Source: Lunularia cruciata
Taxonomy: Eukaryota > Streptophyta > Marchantiopsida > Lunulariales > Lunulariaceae
DNA: 64,000 bases
Assembly (NCBI GenBank): GCA_948567375.1
Contig: OX419760.1
Span: 17,484,001 to 17,548,000, forward strand
Reading direction: 5' to 3'
Under the pieces are notes generated by a model. It saw nothing but the letters and a program-made list of their open reading frames with translations. It was not told the origin of the DNA and ran no database searches. Shown one piece after another: positions 21,504-34,990 of this stretch; the stretch's first letter is position 1, and each line of letters begins with the position of its first letter. A program made the position numbers and the translations under genes.

Positions 21504-23952
21504 ATGTCGAGGACAGATTTAGCGAGTAAAAGGTTCGGCAATCTCCTTCCAAGAAGTTGGAATCCAGAGTTCCAAAACGCAGGGAAGCGATAGATTAGAT
21601 GCAGTAGGTACTGAAGACTTCTTGAAACCGGCATTGTGGGATCATATTACCACCATCAAAACTTCCAAACTTCCAAACTCCCTATGTGGTTGAACTCTAG
21701 AACTGCAGTAGTTAATGCTGCTGAGACACTCAATTCCGGATGTCTACTAAGCATTAAAGAATTTCGACCTCGAGCCAGTATCCATCGAGGATGCTGGCCG
21801 CCAATGAAAACCAGTTAGATAATTACCCTGGAATCTGTTTGGCATAGAGTATAGTCGCAAGACTAAGGATTCACACCTAAACTTCGCTAGACCATATGAC
21901 GTGCTCCATAAAGCCGTTCATATGAAGGCCGAAACTCATCGGTGGTCAGAGTCTACGGATATGGATATCGATCCTGACTGTACACCTACATAGCATGATG
22001 CAATGAGCACACACGGTGCTTCGGAGTCATTTCTCCCTCCTGAGCGTTAAGAAGGCTGTAGTCGTGTACTAAGAACTAGAGAAGTTTCTATCATAACAAA
22101 GCTCGAGGTCCCTTATGAGACGCTTTTGTTAGAAAGAATTCCGAAGTTGACTGTGCAATACCATAGTCCGAACAGCCGGGCATGAGAAACTATTGACAGA
22201 CTTTAGTCTTAGATCGCTCCATTCCTCGGCGGCCAAGATAAACATCCCGGAATATACACATCTCAACGGCTCTACATCACATACGACAACAAGTGTGCTT
22301 CGAAGCCCAGAACTGACTCCCATTCTTCACTCAGAGAACTTCTCGACACTCCAGGAATTCCTCTCGCGGTTGCGGCGCATCAAATACCTTAGGAGCGTAT
22401 CGTCCCCTCTCCGAGACAATAAACAGCCTGAGTAAAACATGTGTGAGATATCGCACTCTTGGTTCTCGAGCAGTCCCATTTAGCGCCGTTCAGCTTCCAG
22501 CTCTCACATTTCTACTCGTTTCTAGCAAACATATACATTTCACACATCCTCCTGTCACTTTTTGCCGACCACCATTTCTGTGGAGGTACCGGACGAACAT
22601 TTTCAGGAGTGATATCTCAATCCTCGAGTCTCTAGATCTCTCACCCGTTTGTTGATGTGAAGCGCCGGACGCACATTCCTCCACAATTTTGTCTCTCAAG
22701 TTCTCGGTGACAATACTCTTCCCAACTTGACTTCCTCTGAAATGATGAAACCAAAAGCAAATGCTTTTAGATAGTGATGATGCATGTGGACGTGGATGAT
22801 AATGGCCGAACAAAAGAGAACTCAATTACATTCAAGCACTGCAGAATTCATCAACGAGAATGCTAGAAGAGCTACAGTAGTAGTTGATAACCTCGTGGAC
22901 TAATAGTCAATGAGTATTCTCATAGTCCTTTAGTGCAAGTATTCAATGGGAGATGATATCCCTACCCTACTTTTTGATATCTCCCATATTCATTTCCTAG
23001 CCAAGACAATGAGATGTGTGCAGTTAAGGTTGGTGGTCCATCTACAAGAATATAGTGGTTTGTATTCTCTCCACTTTTGTGGCTTGTATGCCATTTTTAT
23101 TACATCGAATTTTATGACCTGTCAGAGCGCAATCACCCACCTGAAATTGAATAGCTAGTAGGATTCCAGGAGATACTTTCTTGTGACGATTGAAGAAAAC
23201 GGTGTATTCATCAAGGATCCTTCTTCTGTATGAGCTTCCTGAAGGTATCCTCGATTGTTGATGATTTGTAGGTATTGAATTGCACGCTGACTGACTAGAA
23301 TAAGAACTATTCAGATGGAGTGGAATCCAGAAATATATCTCTTTACATGAGTACAACCTAAACCAACGAATCCACTTAGAAAGGCAAGAAAATTTTTTCA
23401 TGATATTTTCCTCGTCCATAATTGACTACTCCAAGCATCAGCAAAGAATCTAGGAAGAGGATCCAGTAGTTCTTTTATATTAAATTCTAGGTTTTATGTT
23501 CTATATCGAAAGATTTCCCACCCCCATTAATCATGGGTTTTGTATCCTGTGCAGATGGGTTTCACAAAATCTTCCCGCTAAATTTGTATTTTATGTAGTG
23601 CCGACGGTAAATGGAGTACTGAGGACATGGACATTCCACTAATGTTTATGGAGAGGAATAGAATGAAGATACTTTGGAGTTTTTACGAGAAATAAATTAA
23701 GTAGGTTTTTCGATATCTTTATATCGATTCCGGCAAAACTATATGGGAAAATTTTCCAGATATCTAAATCTAAGTTATATTCATATACATTCATGAATGG
23801 AAAACTCGTGTTTTAACTAAATAATCTTGAATTGCACTCACAATGACTCTATAACCACTTCCCAATGTTTAGAAGGTAGTTTTGAATCAAATCAAGTGAA
23901 CCTTCACCAACTCCCATTCCCTCAAAATTCATTTGTATTTATAGGGGAAACT
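21504..23952. other. No recognisable gene
   Basis: Several ORFs of 60-125 codons lie on both strands (for example 22490-22825 and 23042-23419, both minus) without motifs. GC is moderate to about 23.4 kb and then falls. Confidence 0.4.
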
Positions 23953-24184
23953 GCTAATTCACCCTCTCATCTCATGTGTCACTCGTGGTCCCTACTGCCA
24001 AAATATAGTTTACTGTTGTGGGACTCATCTCTATCATCAAACGATACTTTGATAACAAGAGTCATGAGTGGGACGTGAGGGGGTGCATGTAGAGATGGCT
24101 CTGTCGTCAAACTATACTTTGGCAATAAGAGCCACGAGTGGGACGTGAAGGAATGCATGTAGCGCACGCACTAGTGAATTTAGC
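23953..24184. mobile_element. MITE-like inverted-repeat element
   Basis: The outer ends are inverted: gctaattcac at 23953 and gtgaatttagc at 24174-24184. Internally, 23978-24012 (gtcactcgtgg...gccaaaatatagttta) is the approximate reverse complement of 24108-24144. A third related copy lies at 24037-24080 in direct orientation to the right arm. It has no coding potential. Target-site duplications are not clear. Confidence 0.5.
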
Positions 24185-25289
24185 AATTCTCTTTGTAAAT
24201 ATTCATTTTATAGACCCCTATTCAAATCTTCGGTATAGGAAATGTCTTACCTAGATTACCATGATTAGAAAAGGAAAGACTAATACACTGAACTATTCAT
24301 TTTATGTGTCACTGGAACTTAATGGAGGTCTATGTCATAAGCTTTAGTGTTATCACTGCCTTTATCTTGACTTAATTCCTCCTCACCCCTTTGGAATACA
24401 TAGTTAGAAGCTGCATTATATTATTTTATGATTATAAGATGCTCTAATGGAATTATGATAGGATTAGGGTAACAATGTATCGTGTTTTATTTTAAATATT
24501 TTTATTTTTTAATAATTTCAAAAAAATTATACAACAACGTATATTCTAGTGTCTCAAGATGGCCAGCATACCAACTAATAAGGATATGTGCATATAATAG
24601 ATAACTGTCATGTTTGTCGTCGTTATGTAGATCAAGTAGATTATCCATAAACTAAGAAAAAAGTACTAAAAAGTAAGATCACTACTTGCTAACTTTGGAG
24701 TGAACCTTCTGTTTTCTTTCACTATTGTAAAGACAATGACGATGGGAAGTACCATATGTTTCTTGCTCAATAGATGACGTTTACCCATCAAGATAAAGTT
24801 AAAGATTTTAGAATAGGAACGAAATATTTGTGCGAGAAACTCCTCATGAACTTTCATCACATCTCTTGTTGCTTTTGTTAGAAAAAAACATTTAATTTAA
24901 AACTATCTATGTGGTATTAAACCAGTGCATTCACACCCAAATAAACTCAAAATATTGTAAATTCGAAACATACTGGATATATTCTTTATACTAGATGTAA
25001 ACATTTATGTATTAGCTTTTTATTCCTCACTTACATCTGTTAGGCGGAGAAATTGTGCAAGAACTAAGATATTTTGAATCCCTATTGACAAATGTTCTCA
25101 TGAGTTTAGAAGGTTGATGGTGTATCTCTTATAAAACGTACCAAAAAAATGCTTCCCAGAATGCCTTCAACACATGATCCCTAGATCATTTGGCGTAATA
25201 ATCATCCTTCATTACATCCAGAGACGAAAGTTGAAGCATATTAGTTCTCTTTCGTTAGAGTAAAACGAGGGGTGCCAACTTCATCATCT
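24185..25289. other. AT-rich DNA, no gene seen
   Basis: Only short frames are present. Nothing was recognised on either strand. Confidence 0.5.
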
Positions 25290-25385
25290 CTCTCTCTCTC
25301 TCTCTGTTCTCATTTTGATACTCAAGGCTTAGATTACTGTCTCTGTGTGTTCTCATTTTGATACTCAAGACTTAGATTACTGTAT
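25288..25385. repeat. (TC)n microsatellite and 43-bp repeat
   Basis: A tctctctctc run at about 25288-25305 is followed by two copies of gttctcattttgatactcaag(g/a)cttagattactgt, starting at 25306 and 25349. Confidence 0.85.
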
Positions 25386-25716
25386 CAAATTGGAGGGTAT
25401 CGAGATTCTACTGCAAAATAGAACATCATGTTGCTGCTAAGAAGAGACGCGGTTGCAACTGGACCCAGCAAGTTGGTAAGTGGACCAAATTCTGACGAAT
25501 AAACGTACTGACTAGTGAAACTACACACACTCTTGTTTGGATTCTGCAAGTGGATTTTGTCGTGTATTCTCCACAAGTCATGAACAATTCTTCGTGTGGG
25601 GGATGAACACGCTCGTAGCGCATCCACAGCAGGTTTCAGTCTCGTGAATCCGATGATTGCCGTTCTTGAGCAACATCGAAATTGGTTGATGATTGATGTA
25701 TTCTTCGCAACGTAAT

Positions 25717-26813
25717 TCACGCTCGCTCAGGTCGGGCCGGCTCTGCAAGAGGCCAATCGGTGTACCCGATTTCGTCGGGGAAATCTCCACTGTACCATGT
25801 TTTCGTATCCCAGCCAGCCTCCGCAGCGTTGACTCCAGCAGAGATCAGTGCAGGCCAGTTTGCGTATGCTATGAATGGCTGCCCGAACGACACTAGATCG
25901 GCTGTACCATCTGCGACATATTCCCCACCCCTTTCTGGAGACAATCCACCGTTGCTCATCAAAGTCCCCTTGTAATACTTACGGAAGTATTTCCACATCC
26001 GTTTTGAAGTGAGGTTCGTCCAGGCCTACAAATCGAAAATATGGGGCATAATTGAAACTGGCCAGGCAGACGTAAGCAATTTCTCGCTCTGATAACTGAG
26101 GGCCAAGATGCTCAAGTTGTTCCAAGCAATCGTCCTCTGGTTCGATTAGTCCAGTGAATGTCATCCCTTGAGCCAGCTTGATTCCAACTTTATCAGCGCC
26201 TACAGCTGCAACTAGAGCATCTACTAACTCCATCACAAATCTCGCACGGTTCTCGATGCCACCACCATACTGATCGGTTCGAATATTACTTTCTTTTGCC
26301 AGAAATTGTTGGGGGAGATACCCATTCCCTCCATGAATTTCGATACCGTCAAAGCCAGCTTCCATTGCGCGGTGAGCAGCGCTGACATACTCCTGAATGA
26401 TTCCTGGAATCTCAGCAGTCTCCAGCGCGCGTGGTACCTCGTATGGTGCCTTCTTTCCCCCTGCAATGTGAATTTCCCCGAAGGCTGGTGCAACAGCAGA
26501 GGGGGCTACAGGCATCTGATTGTTTGGAAGAAGAGACGAGTGAGAAACGCGACCAGTATGCATCAATTGAGAAAACATAAATCCTCCCTTCGCATGCACC
26601 TCGTTCGTTACGCTCTTCCAACCTTCAACTTGAGCGTCCGTGTGCAGGCCAGGCGCACGGATGTAGCCTCTTCCACCTAGACACGGGGCTGTTCCTTCGC
26701 TAACAATCAAGCCACCTTCACTCGCGCGCTGTGAGTAATACAGCTTATTGATCTCCGTAGGAGCGTCGGTGGCAGGATCATAGCGAAGTCTAGTGAGCGC
26801 GGACATAACAACT
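25717..26813 (-). pseudogene. Old-yellow-enzyme (OPR-like) reductase with frameshift
   Basis: This encodes most of an NADH:flavin oxidoreductase/12-oxophytodienoate-reductase-like (beta/alpha)8 FMN enzyme, which in this family reduces alkenes next to carbonyls. Visible family motifs are VVMSALTR near the start, YYSQRASEGGLIVSEGT, HTGRVSH, IEIHGGNGYL with the substrate-binding His/Asn pair, RTDQYGGGIENRARF with the catalytic-type Tyr, and, after the break, LMSNGG and GTADLVSFGQPFIA. The frame changes near 25995. The first part then meets a stop at 25979, while the next frame continues without a gap in homology to the TGA at 25717. A likely 3' splice site (tttcacag) at 26814 implies an upstream first exon, but I found none before the kinesin gene. 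A pseudogene is likely; an assembly error is the alternative. Confidence 0.75.
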
Positions 26814-26824
26814 CTGTGAAACAA

Positions 26825-27745
26825 TTACCCGGTTTCATTAACATTTTTGCCGACGACGTTCGAAAGATTACACCCATTTTGGTGACACAAGTCTCACATT
26901 CTCGCCCTGCACATTTGAGTAATCCCACGCCTAAACATGTCTCATGTTCCTCTCGTGATTGTTTCTTCACTAGCTAATATTGACTTTTGATCGTTGGTGC
27001 GCGCTCTCTATCCACTTAAGCAACCAAGACCACTTTGCTTTATTCGAAAAACCTAAATGCCACATCCTCAACACAGAAGAACGAAAGCCCTCATCCTCCA
27101 GAACTTAAAAGAACTACTTAAAAAATTGGCTACATAGCCTCTGGTCAAAATTCCACATGTACGATACTCCATCTCATCTACAATAGTACAAACAAAATTG
27201 ATCGACGAGACAGACGTTACTAGGCAAACAGCGAGCAGAACAGTTCGAGCCCACGAACTCCGAGTCTTTTAGCATGAAAAGATAGATCTACCAGGCGGAA
27301 AACGGCGGTAACCGAGGCACATGAAAATTCTCCCCTTCACTAGTCCGACTTCAATAACATTACAAGTTATAATGAGTAATTTACAAGGTTGATTCACAAA
27401 ATTGTGATTGGCAATCCCTCCAACGAGAACTTGGAAGGCCGGCAGGTGCGCTAAAGAATACACGACAACTTGGTCCTACCTTCTGACGTCTATATCCACG
27501 TCACATCCAGAATGGTCTGCTGCATGTCCCCTCAGCTCAGGCAAGCAGCCAAAAAGCATGACAGTTCTCTTCAATATGCTCTCAAAAAAAGGAATCAGTC
27601 CGCCAAGAATTATTGGTTGCCTCGTCTATCACCTCTAAGCTGTGGCTAAGAAAAGAGGCGAAAGAGAAGGCTATCCAGAAACACCTCATAGAAAGGCAAG
27701 TTCAGTTTTATGCAACCTCCTCAGGGAAGGCTGAAAAAATGAGTC
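26825..27745. other. Intergenic region
   Basis: This should hold the 3' untranslated region of the kinesin gene and any promoter or first exon of the oxidoreductase. I could not identify an exon ending in the expected Leu-x-His-Arg-type sequence. No other gene was seen. Confidence 0.4.
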
Positions 27746-30700
27746 CTACTTATTCCATCTTCTCTCCTTTTGAGGTTGTGGAATCGTAGTAGTACCACTT
27801 TTCGTTCCCGTAGTAACAGTACTCAATACACGTTGGGCTCCTCCTACTGCGCCTGGAGGGAACCGTCCAAAAGTCCTCGCTATGCTCACTCTCCTCAGCT
27901 TTCCAACCCCTAGTTTCTTCGCGTCTGCAGCACCTCCTAGACTCATGCTTCTTTCGGAAACATTTGTCGCAGCATTCTGAGCGAGCATCTGAAGTTGTTG
28001 ATGCTGCTGCTGTTGAAGAGCTTCTCTCGCTCTCGGTTCTCCCATTTTTTCCTTCTGGAACACCGGGGACGCAAAGTGAACCGCACGACGTTGAGCCCCT
28101 GGTGCAGCTGTGTTACTGGCAGATCCATTGTGGCGCTGCACTGCTGTACTATGCACCTCTCTTGCATCGTTGCTGAATCTAGCGTTCTCTTTATAGCCAT
28201 CAGCTCCTGATTCATCAGATGAGAAGGAGGAAGTAAGGGTCCCTGGATTCACTGAGTAGGTCGTAGCAATTGATGCTCGGGCAGGCTTACGAATGAGTTT
28301 TCGCCCAATTGTGGGTGAATTATATCGCGAGGGAACAACTTTCGTCCTGGCAGGTTTGATTTGGGGAGCATCTTCAGATATTTCAGTGTGCTGAGGATCC
28401 GCGTTCTCGTTGTGTGGCTTTTCCCTCTCAGCTGGTTCCTTGAGAGGAGCAGCTGAAAAACGCGGACTGGCTGCAACTCGAGGACTTCCCATCCCAGTTC
28501 TCGCTGTCGTAACCTCTTCCTGTACTTTCTCAAGCAACGGACGCCGTTCCGCAACTCGTTCAGGTGGTGCCTTAATATCTTTCAGTGGTGGTTTCTCTAG
28601 TTGAGCTGCCTTCTCTTTTAGAGCTGCACTTGCAGCTAATCGTGCTTTCTTCTCTGCAGCAAGCTGTGCTTCCAGGTCTGCAACTGCCTTCTCCTTATCT
28701 TTCACCTGTGAGGTTTAAAACTTGTATAAGTCAGAAGGTGCGCTAACAATTGAATCATAATCGATCTTGGACGTATAAACATAGACCGCAAACACGTATT
28801 CATCATCTTGAAGCTAGACTGGTAGGTGTGAGCACGTCTCTTTAAAATTCAGACACTCCTACCGACCTTGTCAAGGAGAGCCTGATACAGATGCTCTTTA
28901 ACTTTGAGTTTGACCTCAGTACTCCGTAGGTTGTCTTCCACTTTCTTCAGCGCTTCCTCCTTACTTCGTCCTTCTTGCTTTGCCCTCTCAGCCTGCGTAT
29001 GTTCAAATCAACCATGTGGAGCAAGCTTCAATTTATTCTCCATGACTTCCAGATCCATCAAAGGAATTTCCATTGAGATCATTGTGATGTGTTGTGATCT
29101 GGAACAGCAACTCCCGGAGTCAATACAGACAGATGGCTGGACCAAGGGTACGGATGCTAACCAGTTGCTTGTACTTGAAGAGCTCGCTCGAATCCAGCTG
29201 TTTTCGGGCTGGACCAAGCTCCACACCTCGTACTCTGCTCGCAAAGTTGAGAGAGCATAGGGACTCCGCAACGTCGTCTTCGCTTGGACTAATTTGTACA
29301 AACATCAACGTCTTCGAATCTCCACCTGAAATAGAAGCGTGCGCACACAATTCTTTTAGCGGTGGGACTAAACTCGTCCAGTAATCAGTAATCAATCCCG
29401 TCTGGGATTGACTTGCCGTCATTGTCAAGAAATGCAGAGTCCCATGTTCAACTACCGAGGACGAAATTGCAGCAAAATAAACACACTTACCCAGTGAGTC
29501 CTGCAAAAGATGTGTCAACTTGGAATTCCTGCAGCGCAGATATATTAGTTTCCGTTCAGGAACCTAATTGAGGAGGTTCACAAGCCATTTAGCTCTGACA
29601 AACGGACAAGCGTGAACATTTTTTACAAGAAAAAAAAAACATTCTGATATCCTAGTCCAATAAGGTATATGATGCATGGCTTCGTATCAAACAGCTCACC
29701 TGAAGGGTATATGGCTACTTTTGCTGGTAAGCGCAGCGATAACGTCTCCTAAGGCAGATAACGATTTATTGATGCTTTGCGCCTCCCTAAGACGGTCCCC
29801 GACAACATCGCTTTTCGCCACCCGTTCACTTCCAGCCAAATCCACGAGCCATAATTTGCTTTTCGTGCACTCCCCTGTTATTACATTCTGAGCCTTGACC
29901 ATCACACATAACATGCTGGAGAACGCACAAAAAACACTAGTGTAAGAACCAACGCACGTGTGAGAAATTTAGGTGCTAAATTTAAGGACTCGACTCACAT
30001 TCAGAAATGTCGATGAGATACTAAAAGACTCCTTAGAATCCTTCAAGGAAGCATAGTAAATGTGATAAGGGTGTGAACGAACCAATGAGAACGGCTGCTG
30101 TCCTCATTACAGTTGGTTGCCTCGACTGCTCTGTTACTGCTTCCAGTCTGAAGAACATCCCAGACTTGAGTCATGGAGTGTACTGGTGCTTCCACGAGAC
30201 CCGGCACATGGTGGCCACCTTCAGCCACTTGTCTGATCTCCAGTCTGTATAACGGAAAGCGCATATTAGGAAACAGTTATGGTTCAGATGCAGTACTACA
30301 CCGCAGCATTGTGGTCTGAGAAACAACGGTATTTTCCGCTAAAATTGCATGTCAAGACAAGGTTCATGTTTCTGGACCGATCGAACGTCTCAATCTTGCG
30401 TACAGTTGAATGAACTCACGAATCAGGGATCACACGGTTGAAGTAGGCAAGTTGATGTAACAAGCATTTGCATGGTAGGTGTACTTACTTTTTCACTTGC
30501 TGATCGGGCTCTGGAGGTGGAGCCAGTAGATCACGTAACTGCTCATTGTATACTTCCAGTACACTGACACAGATCTCGTAGTTGAACTGTGACTTCCGTT
30601 GCTCGGCGACATGGAAAAGTTCTTCCAAAGTGCGGTAATTGACACCACGGTTTTCTGGGGTTCCCTCCATAGTGAAGGTTTTCCCTGTACCTGTTTGACC

Positions 30701-33700
30701 ATAAGCGAAAATACAGACATTGTAACCATCTAAAACTGAGACGATGACTGGCGCTGTGTTGGTGAAAACTTCTCCTGCGATAGAAAGAGCGCGCAAGCCG
30801 ATGGGTAGTACCAAAGTTAGTATTAGCTCAGCATGAAGCATATCCCGTTCGTAGCCTTGACTAACAATCATCTCAAGCAGATAACAGAGCAAATTAGTTT
30901 TTGTGGATAAGACTGAAATTTTGCCAAAGCTGGCAGAGAGGCTACATATTAACCTTGATCATCTTGTGGAGTAAACACACGGTCAAACTTGAATAATTTC
31001 TTGGCATTTCCAGTGCGAACAACCAGCTCGTTGTCCCTCATGCCATCAAATTCCACCACGGATGATGCTCCGCTAGATACCTCGAACGGGCTTAATGGAC
31101 GACAGCGACAGAAGACTCTTATATTCCCTGTAAAAGTATGAGGCAGACTAATGCTCAAATCAGAAAGTGGAGAAGACGTAGGCAGCGAAGCCCTCAGCAA
31201 ATCGGTTGAAAACCCTTCCAGCGTTCAGGACAAACTGCTCATCGGGAGGAGAGCATGGAAGAGACTTGAGCGCAAACGGTTACCTTTAAGCTCAAGGACC
31301 TTGTTGTACAGTTGTCTCCTCTCAAGACTTTCCTCTGCATACCTCTTCCTCAGTTCCTCATGCTCGTTCACTGAAAAAGAGCACATCATTATGGGAAGGA
31401 CTGGAAATTGTCCAGGAATAAGCGAATATTATTGGTCGAAGTACCTGAAGAGCCAAAAACTTGGAAATCTGAGCTGGTACCTAGCAGCTGTATAGCAGTG
31501 GTCATGCCGTTTGTATCAGGGAAAGTGGTGATCCAGTCCTTCGTCTCCGACGCTAAGATGCCGAAATTCAACTTCACAGCCTGCCAGAACTCCGGTGTAA
31601 GACTTTTGGGCATGCCTTCATGTAAATGATTTGTAATGTTGAGCAAAACTAGTGACGAATACTTTGTTTCAAACCCACTTGAACTGGATGGACAAGACAA
31701 TATTCTGCGTCCTGTGATAGGCATAATATATGAGTTCCGTACGGCCTCCGATCACACAAAGTGGTAGCGAGGCGTACACATGCTTAGATGAGAATCATGG
31801 ATATTGTGGAATGGATATGAAGCAGGCCACATAGGAAGAAAGCAGAGATCAACAGCGAACCTCCATCTCCCGGTACAAATTGGCATAGGCTGTCTTCCAT
31901 TTCTGCATGCCGCCGTCGGCCTTTTCCCTCAAGACCTTCATTTCACTCTCCTGGGCCTCCACGACGTTTGCTGTCAAAGCACTCAATCAGAAAGAGAAGA
32001 CAACTTATCCATTCAGCTTTAGCTGCATCATGGGACACCCCAGGAGACAAAGAAGTGTACGTTGCTTGACAAAACGTAGAGAAGGGCAGAGGGAAAAGAA
32101 GTGTCTTCCAGAAGAGACGAAGCGCATGTTTCAAACAAAGACTTTGTTTAAGCAAACCGATTGTTGGTCTGCGACTCCGTACACTTGCAACTATTTGGGG
32201 GTACCGCAACTTGTCCAGTTACATACCCAAAGCATCAATGGTGACCGTCTTGGAAACAAGTTCATTCTGTAGTCTTTCAATATTACGGTTGGCCTCTTGA
32301 AGAGAGATCCACGCCTCATGGCACTCGTTTTTCAGAACCTCCAACTTCCCCTCGTACTCCACAACACACTTCCGCGCTTTGCTCTTCAGCTGCTGAAATT
32401 CAGAATGGGCATTACTGTTAAGTAGATGGGCAAGGCAATTAAGCATTCAAGAGAAAGCAGAGGCGTATGTAGACAGCTAGAGTAACGATTTCACGTCACG
32501 CATATACGCAGGATACCTGTTGTCGGCGAGATGATTTATGTTCCACCTCCACAGGTGGCAGAGATCCTTCTGAAGACAGTGGCGTACTTCCATGGGTTTC
32601 TGTCCTGGCATCACCTTGAGCATTTGCTCCTGCCTGGAAAGGTTGTATTGCACCTGAAGGAAAGAAATTTTCAGATCAATATCGGCACTGAGGCGTTTCA
32701 TTTCAAGTTCCAAAGTTTTAAGACAATATACATACTATGCAAGAATGTGACCAAAAAGCAGGGTCATAAAAACCTGATCAAGGCTCCAGCATTTACACGT
32801 GATTTTGTCCCGAAGAATTCACAGTGATCGCTGACATTGGAACAAAATTTATAGACCAATTTCCGATGGATAAACTAACCGGAGAAAGGTGCCCTGCGGA
32901 CACATAGTGCGCTGATGGTGGGGTTCCCAGTGACACCCTCGAAAGCAATACTCAGTAGTCCGTTCACCACACATGTCTTGGCGCACAGAATGAGGGCCTT
33001 ATTAGATCCAACTTCCCCGTAGACGTCTAGGTCGGAAATTACCTGCGCACACAGTTCGTGGACACTCACAATCATCGATTTGCTAGGTTCAACAAGGCAC
33101 AAGGATGGACAGAGAGATGATTCTGATCCTTCCATGCATGCTCAAGTAAATCCACAATCAGAACATGTTGTGGAAGAAGCAATCCAGACGGTGCGTCTTG
33201 AGAGTAGCAGTGCCAAGTACCTTCTCTCCCTGTATATAAACATCGAAAACACGCATGCCAGATGGTCCATTTGTGAAGACGATTTCTGCAAAGTGTAGGT
33301 CAACAAAGTAGTCTCCACATTGCAAATCCCTGAACTTGTATGAGATATTCCCGTATCTTGCTGTCTGGTAGAGCGCCTGCTCTGCTGTTTCTCCGATATT
33401 TTCTTCTGTTCGAAGTACATCCCCGCCTATAAAATGCTGATCCTTCAAGTATTCAATCCCAGTTGATGAGTGCGCAGGTGAAGGCGATCCAGCATTCAAG
33501 GCTATAACTAGCTCACCTGCAAACGAGATTATCAACCAGAGTCGTTAGCCAGAGTGAAACACGGGGTAAAAGAAAGAAGTCCAGTCCGAGTGCAGTAAGA
33601 TTTACTGTTAAATTTCCTCTTCTAGTGAGTTAAACTTTCAGAAAACCTCAGTGGAGAGTCGTTCTCAACATAGCAGTCAAAACGGGGATATATTGTGGCA

Positions 33701-34990
33701 CTCCAGGAGGTTGGATGCGTAAACCACAATGCAATAGTTGCCAGCACGTGAAAATTCGAATGAGCAAATCTGTTAAAAGGTTGGTCAATTAATTTGTTCC
33801 AGGGATTTTAGGTGGCACCTAATAAAAGGTCGTCAAAAGACACTGCAAATCAGATCAAAAAACTGACAGGTGACTCGTTCTACATTTAGCTTAATTGAGA
33901 GCTTCTCTCCATGTATCAGCACAGCGTGACACGAGGCTGACACAGTCCCAGCGATTGGATAGAGGCAACTATGAGCGTTCCCACTCAATCCTAACGTGTT
34001 CTGATAAGTACAAATGCATAAGTGAACAGCAGGGTACATGGCAAGGAGAAAATCATCGTAGCGACAGGTGACCTTCAGACGGAATCAAACTCACCGCAGA
34101 ACTAAGGTAACTAGACGAATTGAGCCAAGGTTACAGGCAATTCATATGTGGCGCGGATTGCCACATCACGTACCTGGATTTTTGGTAATGGCTTCGGCGT
34201 CGTTGGAAACTCGGACGCACAATTTGGTAAGAATTCGGCTGAAATCTTCAGTCATCAACTCCGAGTCACTTTCTCCTGCGAGATTGCTCGTGAGCTTGGA
34301 TGTCGTAACAGACGCGTCGGGACTAGGGGATCTCTGTAAAGAGCTAGAACCTCTACTATCTGCGGTAGAGATGTTCATGGCTCCATTAGTTCCAGTGCTG
34401 CTTTCTGGCTGGGAATCCGACGGAGCGTCTGTGTCATCATTGCCCTGTAGAACTCCTTCAGGCTCCTCAGGGTGATCTTGAAACTTCAAGTCGTCGGCGA
34501 AGTCCTCAGTGGAACCACTCCTATTATCTCCCATCCTGGAGTTCCTTGGAGGTTCCATAACCCTCCTGCGACCCCGACCAGTCGGTCCATTTCCTGAGTG
34601 ATAATTGCTTTTGGGAACATTTTCCGCGGTGTCCCAAGTCTGAGTGGAATCGAAGTACATTGTTTGTTCGCACATATCGGCAGCGACTTCATTTCCGGAT
34701 TTCCTGAAGATATTAGCTTCTATGCTACCAGGATACACATGTTCAATGGATCCTCTCGGTCCTCCTGCCTCCAGCCAATCGGCAACCTTCCTAACGTACG
34801 CTTCACCAAGACTTTCGCGCACACTTGGACTCCTCTTCCTGGCTTCCTTACCCAATTCTCCCGACATCCTCCTAGCGGCCGTAGTCAAGGAGGACTCTTT
34901 TGTAGAAGTGACAGCTACAATTTCTTCATCCATGATCCCGTTTTCGCTATTCCTTAGCCAGACACTACCTAAAGGTCCCTTACGCTGCAA
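27746..34990 (-). CDS. Kinesin-14 motor protein with malectin domain
   Basis: A minus-end-type microtubule motor of the plant malectin-bearing kinesin-14 subgroup (Arabidopsis KIN14Q/R-like). I read 16 exons with GT/AG ends: 34174-34990, 33221-33516, 32880-33042, 32517-32653, 32227-32392, 31861-31970, 31481-31580, 31284-31370, 30954-31127, 30489-30774, 30083-30244, 29700-29915, 29491-29528, 29162-29325, 28867-28992, 27746-28705. They sum to 4002 nt and join in phase, giving 1333 residues. Residues 1-272 are a Ser-rich, disordered-looking head. The malectin-like domain is about 273-426 ([16 protein letters not shown]). A coiled coil at about 470-625 leads into the neck [12 protein letters not shown]. 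The motor is about 626-972, with P-loop GQTGTGKT (709-716), switch I SSRSH (828-832) and switch II DLAGSE (858-863). A basic, low-complexity tail of about 360 residues follows. A second in-frame Met at residue 20 (34931-34933) could be the real start. Confidence 0.92.

Noticed and set aside
26306..26680. 124-codon plus-strand ORF
   Set aside because: It lies opposite the oxidoreductase coding sequence, which carries clear family motifs on the other strand.
27943..28215. Extra ORFs on both strands across the last kinesin exon
   Set aside because: They are out-of-frame shadows. The 320-codon frame 27746-28705 joins in phase with the motor exons.
31389..31724. A separate 111-codon minus-strand gene
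   Set aside because: Only 31481-31580 fits as a kinesin exon with proper splice sites and phase. The rest of the frame is intron.
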